From Eonycteris spelaea (Eukaryota > Chordata > Mammalia > Chiroptera > Pteropodidae): a stretch of 64,000 nucleotides of DNA. The notes under the pieces are model-generated. The model saw only the letters and a program-made list of their open reading frames with translations, ran no database searches and was not told the origin of the DNA. The stretch's first letter is position 1. Each line of letters begins with the position of its first letter. The DNA is taken from positions 62,001 to 126,000 of the forward strand of contig PUFA01000649.1 in NCBI GenBank assembly GCA_003508835.1, given 5' to 3'. The translations under genes were made by a program, and so were the position numbers. Below are positions 38,966-48,600 of the stretch, one piece after another.

Positions 38966-41559
38966 GGAGAGACAAGATGGAATAGAAGGTAAAGTCTGTA
39001 CATGCTTCATCCTTCATCCACCAGAAATTATTTATTTTTAAGATATTTTTATAGTAACATTGGATAACAAAATCCTATAAGTTTCAGCTGTACACTTTAA
39101 CAGCAAGGCATATATATATTTACACTGTATGTTCACCTCCCATAGTTAGATTTCTTTCTGTCACCACATATTTGACTCCTTTTTTCGCCATCTACCTCCT
39201 CTCTCTCCTCCCCCTTACTCTCTGGTAACCACTGGTCTATTTTCCATGTCCCTGAGTCTCTGTTTGTCCTATTCATTTGTTGCTTTTAGGTTTATATACT
39301 CATATAAGTGATATCATGTGATTTTCACCTTTTTGTCAGGCTTATTTCACTTAGCATGATTATCTCGAGGTCTGTCCATGTTAAAGAAAATAACAGTATT
39401 ACATCTTTCTTAAGCCTGAGTGATATTCCATTGTATATATGTACCATCGCTTCTTTATAAATCATCTATCATAGGACACATCGAATGCTTCTATGTTCTG
39501 GCCACCATGAATAATGTTGCTATTAACATCAGTGTGCAAACATTATTTGGATATGAGTTTTCAAGTCTTGGGGGTATAACCAAGTGGGGAGATTGCTGGA
39601 TCATATAGTGGATTCAATTCTTAATTTTTTGAGGAATATACTGTTTACCATAATGGCTGTACCAATTTGCAGTCCAAGCAGCAACGTATGAGGGATCCTT
39701 TTTCTCAGTATCCTCTCCAACATTTTTCTTACTTGTCCTGTTGATAACGCTATTCTAATAGGTGTGAGGTGTTATCTCATTGTGGTTTTGCTTTGTATTT
39801 GGCTAATAGCTAGTGATGACAAGTATCTTTTCATATGTTTGTTAACCATTTGTATGTCTTCTTGGGAGTTCATCTCCCAATTTTTTGATTGGATTGCTTT
39901 TTTTTAATTGTTGTTGAGTTGTATGAGTTCTTTGTATATTTTGGAAATTAGACCCTTATTGAAGGTGTTGCTTGAAAATATATTTTCCTATTCAGATGGT
40001 TGTCTCTTTACATTGTCGATGGTTTCTTTTGCTGTGCAAAGCTTTTTAGTTTTATGTAGGTAAAAAAGGTTCCTTTAACTATGTTGGTTCTTCTAATCCA
40101 AGACATGGGATATCTTTCCATTTCTTTGTACCATCTTTGATTTCTTTTAATAGGGTCTTATAGTTTTCATTATATAAGTCATTCATATGTTTCATTAGAT
40201 ATTCCTAGGTGTTTTATTCTTTTTGTTGCAATTGCAAAAATAATTATTTTTTCTACTTCTTTTTCTGAAACTTTGTTATTGAGTAGGGGAAAGCTATGGA
40301 TTACTGAACACTGATTTTGTTTCCAGAAACTATACTGTATTTGCTTATTGTTTCCACCAGTGTTCTTGTGGAGTCTTTAGTTTTCTATGTAGAGAATAAT
40401 GTCATTTGCAAATAGTGACAGTTTGAATTCTCCATTTTTATTTGGATGCCTTTTATATCTATCTCTTGCCCGATTGCATTTTCTAGGACTTCTAGTGTTA
40501 GACTGAATAACAATGGTGATAGTGGGCAGCTTTGCCTTGTTCCTGACCTTAGATGGAAGGTTTTTGTTTTCACCAAAATATAATGTTGGCTGAGAGTTTG
40601 TTATATATGGCCTTTATTATGTTAGGATACTTTCCTTCTATACCTATTTCATTAAGTGTTTTGATCATAAATGAATGATGTATCTTGTCAAAGGTTTTTT
40701 TCTGCATCTATTGATACAATCATGTGATTCTTATTTTTTAAATTTGTTTATGTGATGTATCACATTAATTGATTTGCATATGTCGACCATCCCTGTGCCC
40801 CTGGGACGAAACCCACTTGATCATGGTATATAATCTTTTTAATATGTTGCTGCATTTGGTTCGCTAGTACTTACTTAGGAAATTTATTTGAGTTCATGAG
40901 AGATATTAGTCTGTAATTTTCTTTTTTGATATCATCTTTACTTGGTTTTGGTATCATAGCAATATTGGCCTCATAAAATGAGTTGGGAAGTATTGACTTC
41001 CGTTCGATTCTTTGGAAGCATTTGAGGAGAATAGGTATTAAATCTTTGAATGTTTGGTAGAATTCACGGGTGAAGCCATCTAGTCCTAGACTTTTACTTT
41101 TTGGTAGATTTTTGACGATTGTTTCAATTTCCATACTGCTGATTGGTCTATTTACATTTTCTAGTTCTTGATTCATTCTATGAAGGTTGTATTTTTAAAT
41201 ACTTGTCTATTTCTTCTAGGTTATTAATTTGGTGTTATATACTTTTTCATAGTATTGTATGATCCTTTGTATTTCTGTGGTGTCTGTCATAATTTCCCCT
41301 CTTTCATCCTTCTTTTTGTTTCTGTCCTTTCTCTTTTTCTTTAGTGAGTCTAGCCAGGGGTTTGTCAATTTTATTATTATTAACCTTCTCAAAGAACCAG
41401 CTCTTTTCTGCACTTATTTTTTTCTATTCTTTTTGTTTGTTTGTTTTCAGTTTCTTTTATTTCTGCTCTGATTTTGATTATTTCTTTCCTTCTGCTGACT
41501 TTAGGCTTCATTTGTTCTTTCTAGTTTTTTCAAGAGGAAGCATTAGGTTGTTTATTTGG

Positions 41560-41567
41560 GCTCATTC

Positions 41568-41568
<1 letters not shown>
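41560..41568. repeat. Target-site duplication, left copy (GCTCATTCT)
   Basis: The nine bases GCTCATTCT flank the SINE here and again at 41820-41828. They are part of the L1 ORF2 sequence that was interrupted, which supports L1-type retroposition. Confidence 0.85.

Positions 41569-41616
<48 letters not shown>
41569..41616. repeat. (ATT)n tail of the SINE
   Basis: A 48 bp pure ATT repeat. On the minus strand it is the 3' tail of the chimeric SINE, replacing the poly(A) tail usual for L1-mobilised SINEs. Confidence 0.9.
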
Positions 41617-41819
41617 TATGCTTACAGCACCTGGTCTTCCTAAATGGTCTCGCATCCAAGTGCTAACCAAGCCCGACCCTGTTCAGCTTCCAAGATCGGA
41701 CATCGAGCTTGTTCAGAGTAGCATAGCATTAGACCATGGAACGTGGCTCCACTGGGCATACACCCAGGACTTTCTGTGTGTAAAGCAGACATATTAACCA
41801 CTACACTATGGAGCAACGA
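41569..41819 (-). mobile_element. Chimeric tRNA-Val / 5S rRNA SINE with (TTA)n tail
   Basis: Read on the minus strand, the element starts at about 41817 with a tRNA-like head of about 74 nt. Its CATAGTGTAGTGGTTA and GTCTGCTTTACAC blocks match tRNA-Val(UAC) from memory; the A box TAGTGTAGTGG is intact and the B box is degenerate (GGGTGTATGCC). After an about 8 nt linker comes an almost full-length 5S rRNA-like body (41735-41619), including GGAAGCTGAACAGGGTCGGG, TTGGTTAGCACTTGGATG and GGTGCTGTAAGC, that is, the 5S internal control region and 3' end. The element ends in a long TTA-repeat tail (41616-41569). It sits inside L1 copy 4 ORF2 with a 9 bp target-site duplication. Hybrid tRNA/5S SINEs are, to my recollection, known from fruit bats; I cannot check the family name. 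Confidence 0.85.
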
Positions 41820-41828
41820 GCTCATTCT
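41820..41828. repeat. Target-site duplication, right copy (GCTCATTCT)
   Basis: Identical to 41560-41568; marks the 5' side (minus-strand sense) of the SINE insertion. Confidence 0.85.
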
Positions 41829-42814
41829 TGTTTTTTGATATAGTCTTGTAATGACATGAACTTGTCTCTTATGACCGCTTTTGCCGTGTCCCAAATGTTT
41901 TGATATGATGTACTATCATTATCATTCGTTTCTATGTATCTCTTGATCTCTCTCTTTATTTCTTCACTGAGCCAGTCATTCTTTAGTACTATGCTGTTCA
42001 ATCTTCATTTATTTGTGGTTCTTCATGATTTCTTTTTACAGTAGATTGCCAGCTCCAAAGCATTATGATCAAAGAATGCAATTGGTATAATTTCAACTCT
42101 CTTATATTTGTTGAGGTTATCTCTGTGTCCCAGGATGTGGTCAATTTTTAGAATGTGCCATGTACACTAGAGAAGACTATATAAGCAGGTGTATTGAGAT
42201 GGTAGGCTCCATAAATGTGAATTATGTCCATTTGGACTAATGTGTCATTTAAGGATGCTATTTCCTTATTGATTTACTGTTTGAATGATCTGTCCCTATC
42301 TGATAGTGGGGTATTTACGTCCTTATTATGACAGTGCTTTGAAATGTTTTTCCCTTTAGTTCTGTTAGTCATTGCTTTATATATTTCAGGGTTCCCTGAT
42401 TGGGAGTATAGCTGTTAATAACTGTTATGTCTTCTTGGCGAATAACTCTCTTTATCATTATAAAGTGTCCCTCAGTATCTTTCTTTACCTTTTTTATTTT
42501 GAAGTCTATTTCGTCCGATATTAGTACCACTACTCCTGCTTTTCTCTGAATGCCATTTGCTTGAAATATTATTTTCCACTTTTTCACTTTGAGTCTATAT
42601 TTGTCTTTGGGGCTGAGATGTGTCTCCTGGAGGTGGCGTATGGTTGTGTTTTATGTTTTGATTCAATCTGCAACTTCGCGCCTTTTCATTGGTGAGTTCG
42701 GTCCATTTACATTTTGGGTGATTATTGAAATATGAGGTTTTCCTATAACCACTTTATAGTTTGGTTTTCTGGTAGCTTGGTGTTCCATTGCTTCCTTGTC
42801 TTTGTGTATCTGTT

Positions 42815-43024
42815 TTGTTGTTGTTGTTGTTGTTGTTGTTTGTTTGTTTTATTGGTTGGTTGGGTTTTGTGGTTTTTCTCTGTGGCTCCTCCTGTTTTTC
42901 TTGTTTTACATTATATTCTACAGTTCTGGGTCTTTGGCATGTGGTGACAATTACAAATATGTAGAGGATACTTACATAGATAGATAGATGACAGATAGAT
43001 AGATAGATAGATAGATATAGCATA

Positions 43025-43068
<44 letters not shown>

Positions 43069-43085
43069 AATATGTATATATATTT
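42815..43085. repeat. Microsatellite cluster: (TTG)n, (GATA)n, (TA)n
   Basis: Three runs inside the L1 copy 4 inter-ORF gap: (TTG)n and (TTTG)n at about 42815-42850, (GATA)n at about 42978-43017, and (TA)n at about 43022-43083. The reverse complements at 63238-63345 and 63475-63505 differ in length and in interruptions. Confidence 0.9.
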
Positions 43086-44280
43086 GTCATTTCTCCATTA
43101 CCCTTTGTGACTTTGAATCTTTGAATCCTCCCCTTTTCAGTTGTATAAGTTTGTGTCTATGCACACTGAATGTTCAGTACTATTTTGCTATAGTAAATCT
43201 CTTCTTGTTGTTTAACCTTATAATGCTGTGTTCTTAGTAAGGGTTACTTTCCTCTGCTTTACCTACTTGCTAGTCACCTTACTCCTAGTTATACACTTCT
43301 TTTGTTATTTGATTTTAGGTGAGCTGACTCTTTTAAGTATTTCCCGCAATGTAGGCCTCATAGTGGAGAATTCCCTCAATTTTTGTATGCCTGGAAAGGT
43401 TTTTATTTCCCCTTCATACCTAAAAGAGAGCTTTGCTGGATACATTATTACTGACTGGTAGTGTCTTTCATTTAATAGTTTGAATATTCAATTCCACTCC
43501 TTGCTGGCATGTAAGATTTGTGCTGAGAAGTCCAACGATAATTTTATGGGTTTTCTTTATAGGTTACTGTCTTCTTTTTCCTGTCTACCCTGAGAATTCT
43601 TTGTCATTGATTTTTGATAATTTCAACACAATGTGCCTTGGAGAAGGCCTTTTAAGGTTGAGATAATTGGGGGTTCTGTTGATTCCTTGAATTCTAAGTT
43701 CTAGCTCATTCGTTAGATTTGGAAAATTTTCATCTGAAAATGCTTTCTAGTCCATGTTCCTTTCCCTCACCTTTGATAATGCCCATTATTCTTATGTTTC
43801 CTCTTCTGATGGTATTAACTAGTTCTTGTATTTCTCTTCATTATTTTTCATTTTTCGGTTTCTCTCTTCTTCTTTCTGATTTATTCCTAGATTTCTGTCT
43901 TTGATACCACTGATCCTTTCCTCCATTTGTTCGACTCCATTTCCCAAGCTTGCTATTCCATTTTTCATCTTTCAGTGTGTTCTTCATCTCTAGAAGGTCT
44001 ATTTGATTCTTTTGAGGGTTTAAATTTCTTGCTGAAGAACTCATTCTGCTCATCTAGTAGTTTTTCAATTCCTGAAATTGTTGATATGAATCATTTTGGA
44101 CCTCGTTGAGTTTTTTCAGAAGTACCATCCTGAATTCTCTGTCATTTAAGTTGCATATTTCTATGTCTGTAAGCTTATTTTCTGGTGATTTGTGTCTTTC
44201 TTTCTGAGCTGCCTTGTCACCTTGGTTGTTCATGGTGTCGAATGGGCTATTTCTCCTCCTGGCCGTTAAAGAACGTGTAT

Positions 44281-44358
44281 TATCCTTCCTTCCTTCCTTC
44301 CTTCCTTCCTTTCCTTCCTTCCTTCCTTCCTTCCTTCCTTCCTTCCTTCCTTCCTTCC

Positions 44359-44443
<85 letters not shown>

Positions 44444-44450
44444 AGAAGGC
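44281..44450. repeat. Polypyrimidine tract (TTCC)n(CT)n(TTTC)n
   Basis: About 165 bp of nearly uninterrupted C/T on the plus strand: TTCC repeats, then CT repeats, then CTTT repeats, inside the 5'UTR of L1 copy 4 just upstream of ORF1. The translated runs of Leu-Pro-Ser or Glu-Arg-Lys are artefacts. Confidence 0.95.
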
Positions 44451-44496
44451 CTTTTTTTTTCTGATTTCTAGTAGATGGCATCTAAGCCTCTTGGAT

Positions 44497-44540
44497 CCCT
44501 TTATATAAAGGGACACTTGGAACACTTTATATAAAGTGTT
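44497..44540. repeat. Two adjacent perfect palindromes centred on TTTATATAAA
   Basis: CCCTTTATATAAAGGG (44497-44512) and AACACTTTATATAAAGTGTT (44521-44540) are each their own reverse complement and lie 8 bp apart. The pair recurs inverted at 61771-61814. They lie in an L1 5'UTR close to the polypyrimidine tract. Confidence 0.95.
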
Positions 44541-45424
44541 AATAATGCCTTCCCCTCCCTCCCCCCAATAGATGTTCAATCACCCTGCTACCCTCAGTCT
44601 CAGTCCCTGTCAGGGTAGTGTCAGTTTCAGGAGCATTTGCTCAGATTCCCCTGGGGCTCCACGGTGTTCAGTCTCAGAGGATATGGGGGGAGGTGTCCTC
44701 TGGGTTGGGAGATTGGGGCTGTGGCTCAGCCTCATGTTCTGTAACTGAGGCTGGTAATAATCAACTGTTGTTTCTCTTCCATCTCCGATTCTCCACCGTC
44801 TCCACTTCTCTGCTCTCCACCTTGATCCCTGGGCTCTGCCTCTAGCTGCGTGTAGCTCACAGCTCTCCCAGGCCAGGTAGTTCAGGGAACCCGTTGCACC
44901 TTCTCCCTCCCACTTCTCCTTCAAGGAGCTCTGGCTTCAAGAGGCAGCTTCTCTGTTTCTCTCAGTCTACTACCAGATTCCTGGAGTTCTGACCTGTGGT
45001 AGCTCTTATGCACACATCCCATGCTCAGACGTGCTGGTACGTAGTGTGTGTTTTTGTTGCATTTTAGATGTTCAGCTTACATTGTTTCAAGGGGGGAGAG
45101 ATCTGGAGACATCTCTACAACATGTTCCTGAGGTCACTACTAGTTGCTTTTTTCTTGATGCTTTTAAGAGTCTCTCTTTGAATTTAACTTTTAGAAATTT
45201 AATTATGATGTGTTTTGGCCTGGGCCGCTTTGGGTTCATCTTCTTTGGGACTCTCTGAACTTCCTTGAGTTGTATGTCTATGTTCTTCACCAGGTCAGGG
45301 AAGTGTTCCATCATGAATTCTTCAAATAGGTCTTCAATTCCTTGCCCTCCTCGTCTCCTTCTGGTACTCCTATGATGCGAATGTTGTTATGCATAATGTT
45401 TTCCCAGAGGCTTCTGAAATTATC

Positions 45425-45461
45425 TTTATTTGTTTGTTTGTTTGTTTGTTTGTTTGTTTAG
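45425..45461. repeat. (TTTG)n microsatellite in L1 ORF1
   Basis: Seven to eight units of GTTT, lying in ORF1 of the minus-strand L1 fragment; the mirror tract is at about 60849-60884. Confidence 0.9.
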
Positions 45462-45912
45462 GATTCTTACTTCTTGTTGCTGTTCTGATTGGGTGTCCTC
45501 CACTACCCCATCCTCTATATCAGTGATTCGATCCTCCACTTTAACCACCCTGTTGATTCTCTCTAATATACCCTTCATCTCAGACATTGTATTCTTCATT
45601 TCTGACTGGATCCATCTCCAGTTTTGTGTTTTTTTATCTCTTTGTTTAAATTCCCATTGAATTCATCTACTTTCCTCCCATGTTCCTGGAGTATTTTCAT
45701 AACCAGTGTTTTGAACTCTGCATCGGGTAGACTGTTTGTCTCCATTTTGGTGAATTCTTTTTCTGGAGCTTTGTTCTGTTTCCTCAAGTGGGACATGCTT
45801 TTTTGTATCTCCATTTTGGCTGCCTTCCAGTGTCTGTTTCTACATATTAGGTAGGGCTTCTAAGTCTCCTGGTGTTGGTAGAGTGGCTTTATTTATTAGA
45901 TATGCTGTGGAT

Positions 45913-46044
45913 CCCCTTGCCACAGGCCCGTGAGGAGTCCGGCTGCAGGCCTAGTTCAGTCACAGCCTGTGTACCCCTGGGGCCACGTAGTAAGAGTCAC
46001 CAAGCAATCCACATGTGGCTGATGCCCTTGTTGATCTTATAGGT
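45913..46044 (+). repeat. Nested inverted repeat, left arm, proximal stem
   Basis: About 131 bp beginning CCCCTTGCCACAGGCCCGTG and ending at CTTATAGGT. Its reverse complement occurs at 46808-46938 with only a few mismatches, separated by about 763 bp. Both stems lie in the L1 fragment 5'UTR. Confidence 0.95.
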
Positions 46045-46807
46045 GCATCAAGGGGCCAAGTCAGAAGCCAAGGTGGCTGCCACTGGTGCGGGGTTTGTGG
46101 CTGGTCAATAGTGTTTCAGGGTACACCAAGGCCATATGCTCTTTTAAGCCGTTGTGCTCCTTTGATAAATTTTATGAAAGTTCACAACAAAAGCCAAGAC
46201 AGCCTGTTTGTATGCAATAAATCACTAGAATCATCTTGGTTGGGCTCGCAATCATCTTGGTTGGGAGGCAGAGTTTTATAAAATCCCCTAGGCTGAGCAA
46301 CCTGTTTTATCCAGGCTGATGGCACCCGAGTCTGAAGGCTAGGAGCGGGAGGACTCAACAAAGAACATGGTTTCTGACTGCACCTCTGTTCAGGAGCCAT
46401 CAGTCCCTCCAACTTTTACCCTGAAGTCCAACAGCTCAGAGCCTCTCCAAATGTCCCTTGCTTTCCTTACACAGCTTTCACAGCACTGGAGCTCAGAGTG
46501 AACAAGTCCATCAGCATTTAAGTTTGGGATGTGCCTTTTAAGTGGAAGTCCTCTACTTCCCACAACCCCCTTTCTCATTCTGTTGCAACCTCTACTGGTT
46601 TTCAGAGCCAAAGTTTGTGTGGACTTCTCTTACAGATGCTGGGGAGCCCAGTGTGTGGCTGGGACCCCTCACTCCTAAGGTTGAGGAGGTGGCTCTGCAG
46701 CCAAGATAGGCCTCCCAATTCTCAATCACCACCTGTGGTTTTAGGATCTGGCCTCTTTCTGTGTCTCCACCCATCTGACTGTTTGAGGTGACCTGTTATA
46801 TTAGGTG

Positions 46808-46938
46808 ACCTATAAGATCAACAAGGGTATCAGCCACATGTGGATTGCTTGGTGACTCTTACAACGTGGCCCAGAGGTACACAGGCTGTGATTGAACTAG
46901 GCCTGCAGCCGGACTCCTCACGGGTCTGTGGCAAGGGG
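46808..46938 (-). repeat. Nested inverted repeat, left arm, distal stem
   Basis: Reverse complement of 45913-46044. The equivalent 5'UTR of L1 copy 3 (around 17640-17700) has no segment here, so this stem looks like an inverted insertion of the other stem. Confidence 0.95.
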
Positions 46939-47019
46939 CCCCTGCTTCATCTAGACGTCTGGTGACTTATCATACTGCCTGCTCTGCAGTTTTGCTATAA
47001 TTTTGGGGTGGTCAGGTGA

Positions 47020-48000
47020 TGTCAGAAACATGGTGGAGTGAGAGACACCCTCAGATCTCTCCCCTTGAAACAACAATAAGCTGAACGTCAAAAACTCAAC
47101 AGAAAGCACCCAAACTGCACACCAGCATGTCTGAGTGTGGGATCTGTGCATAAGAGCTACCACAGGTCAGAACCCCGGGTCTCGGGCAGTGGACTGGGAG
47201 AAACAAAGAAGCTACCCTCTCACAGCCTGAGCCCCCTGTAGAAGAAGGAGAAAGGGAAGGAGGTGCAGCAAGTTCACTGAACAGCCCTGCCTGGGAGACC
47301 TGTGAGCTCCACGCGGCCAGTGGCAGTGCCCAGTCATCAGGGCAGAAAGCAGAGAAGTGGGACAGCAGAGAAGTGGGATGGCAGAGAAACAATAGTTGAT
47401 TTTTGCTAGCTGCAGTTGCAAAACATGAGGCTGAGCTGCAGCCCCAATCCCCCAACCCAGAGGGTATCTCCTACTATATCCTCAGAGACCGAACACCATG
47501 GAGCCCTAGGGAACCTGAGCAAAAGCTATCAAAACTATCACCAACACTGACTGAGGATGAGAGTAGCAAGCATGATTAAACATTCATAAGAAAAAAAAAG
47601 GCATTGCTAAGGCTCTATATGAAGCAGGGATTCAAGAGGCTTAGAACCCACCTCCTGGAAACCGATAGAAAAACGGCTTCTTTGCAACAGGCTGAAGAGA
47701 GACTTTTTTATAATAAATCTTCATTCTGGGGGGGGGGGGAAGAATACATTTCTATTAATGACCAGGGGAGAGAAATAGTCCATTAAACACCATGAAAAAA
47801 CAAGGTGACAATGCGTCTCAGAAAGAAGTAGAAAATTCTCCAGAAAACGAACTTACAGTCATAGAAATATGCAAATTAAGTGACAGAGAATTAAGGATGG
47901 TACCTCTGAAAAAACTCAATGAGATCCAAAACGATTCACATCAACAATTTCAGGAACTGAAAAAACAACTAGATGAGCAGAATGTATGAAAAATGTCATC
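47020..48000 (+). mobile_element. LINE-1 fragment 6: 5'UTR and ORF1 N-terminus (second ORF1 lineage)
   Basis: A plus-strand L1 5'UTR (47020-47791) is followed by ORF1 at 47792-47989, starting MKKQGDNASQKEVENSPENE. This is clearly related to the MNNQGDK ORF1 of L1 copy 4 and unlike the MSHL-type ORF1 next to it. The frame stops at 47987-47989 after DEQNV and the rest of the element is deleted. A 12-base G run interrupts the 5'UTR at 47728-47739. It is head-to-head with the minus-strand L1 fragment at 45135-47015. Confidence 0.8.
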
Positions 48001-48059
48001 TCCAATATAAGCAATGTGATCATTATTATAAAGAGCTGAGTGATTTAACTAAAGATCTT

Positions 48060-48131
48060 TTTTAAACGAAACTCAGAAACCGAAACACACAGTCGCGCGC
48101 GCGCACACACACACCACACACACACACACAG
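48060..48131. repeat. (CG)n/(CA)n microsatellite
   Basis: GCGCGCGCG followed by interrupted CA repeats, adjoining the exon-like segment. The mirror tract at about 58163-58193 is shorter and less interrupted. Confidence 0.9.
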
Positions 48132-48139
48132 AAGCTCAC

Positions 48140-48327
48140 TATTATTGTTCAGTTTCCGGACTCCTGGTTCTTCCTTTAGAACACGCCAAATGACCTGTGA
48201 GTGCAGAGTCCACTGCTTTGATCGAATAATTGTGTTGTGTTTATACTGCCAAGAATAACTTTCTTGCCTCTGTAGCTTTGCTGGTAATGGCATATCATCA
48301 GGATCCCTTGTTGAGGACCAACTGGCC
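48140..48327 (-). pseudogene. Exon-like segment of unknown origin, left-arm copy (frameshifted)
   Basis: On the minus strand a TAG acceptor-like site follows a pyrimidine-containing stretch (GTTTGTCCCCATCGTCCATAG). Then come about 188 bp of non-repetitive sequence and a GTGAGC donor-like site. Much of it reads as protein (PLPAKLQRQESYSWQYKHN, then SKQWTLHSQVIWRVLKEEP). Relative to the right-arm copy it has lost single bases near its start (GGG for GTGG, GGATCC for GGAATCC) and three bases near its end, so the frame is interrupted. I do not recognise the protein. Confidence 0.45.
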
Positions 48328-48359
48328 CTATGGACGATGGGGACAAACCAAAAGTTCAC

Positions 48360-48600
48360 TAATCATTTCATATATAATGTAATTAATATAATGCAATGCA
48401 ATACAATATATTTAATAAAATTAGCATATAGATTTGTGTGAATTATAATTATATATATGTAAAATGATGTCTCTAGTAAAATTTATCCAGTTTTATTTTA
48501 ATGAATGTGTTGGCAAATTGAATACAATGTACACAATTAATTAGTATATGTGGGCACAGTGTAACTATGTACTTAGTGGATAGTATTATACAAATTTAGA
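48360..48600. other. AT-rich spacer, nothing recognised
   Basis: About 240 bp of AT-rich DNA between the exon-like segment and the unit C L1 fragment; mirrored at about 57700-57930. No gene or repeat is recognised. Confidence 0.6.

Larger units (their letters stand above)
28140..39030 (+). repeat. Tandem segmental duplication, unit B
   Basis: Direct repeat of unit A (4960-17585), with shared order: pol relic, intergenic DNA, OR pseudogene, L1 5'UTR stub. Differences from A: it lacks the LTR and the late pol domains, has a plus-strand L1 3' fragment at 30290-30960 and about 1.1 kb (30960-32095) missing from A, and lacks the big (CA)n next to the OR. Unit C (48600-52661) is closer in structure to B than to A. 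Confidence 0.85.
39030..45135 (-). mobile_element. LINE-1 copy 4 (second ORF1 lineage), inactive
   Basis: On the minus strand the 5'UTR is at about 45135-44235 and ORF1 runs from about 44234 to 43230, beginning MNNQGDKAAQKERHK and ending with the AKLSFRYEGE / RPTLREILKR region. A microsatellite-rich inter-ORF gap lies at 43230-42760. ORF2 starts near 42740 (TQNVNGPNSP block), with endonuclease at 42369-42587, RT pieces at 41216-41413, 40871-41176 and 40385-40576, and the 3' end at about 39030. ORF1 is broken (for example a stop just before MSRMSSSARN) and so is ORF2. A chimeric SINE is inserted at 41569-41819. The part right of 42324 belongs to the left arm of the large inverted repeat. Confidence 0.85.
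45135..47015 (-). mobile_element. LINE-1 fragment 5: 5'UTR and ORF1 (first ORF1 lineage)
   Basis: On the minus strand the 5'UTR runs from about 47015 to 45815. ORF1 starts at 45814 with MEIQKSMSHLRKQNKAPEKE, a PDAEFKTLVMK block and coiled-coil sequence. After a (TTTG)n interruption near 45425-45460 it resumes at 45314-45135 (RVPKKMNPKRPRPKHIIIK). ORF1 is cut at about 45135 by the 5' end of L1 copy 4, and no ORF2 of this element is found nearby. The 5'UTR contains an extra inverted about 131 bp segment, listed separately. The mirror copy is at 59285-61175. Confidence 0.8.

Noticed and set aside
41619..41735. A genuine 5S rRNA gene on the minus strand
   Set aside because: It is fused to a tRNA-like head, ends in a TTA repeat, has a target-site duplication and carries many changes; it is a SINE body, not a 5S gene.
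41744..41817. A functional tRNA-Val gene
   Set aside because: The B box is degraded, extra bases disturb the T arm, and it is joined directly to 5S-like sequence.
44185..44471. Open frames rich in Leu-Pro-Ser or Glu-Arg-Lys
   Set aside because: They are translations of the polypyrimidine/polypurine microsatellite, mirrored at 61830-62134.
46015..46281. The 88-codon frame identical in both arms (also 60026-60292) as a conserved gene
   Set aside because: It lies antisense within an L1 5'UTR; its identity merely reflects arm identity.
48360..48600. A nuclear mitochondrial insert, because of AT richness
   Set aside because: No mitochondrial gene order or tRNA-like structure could be recognised.
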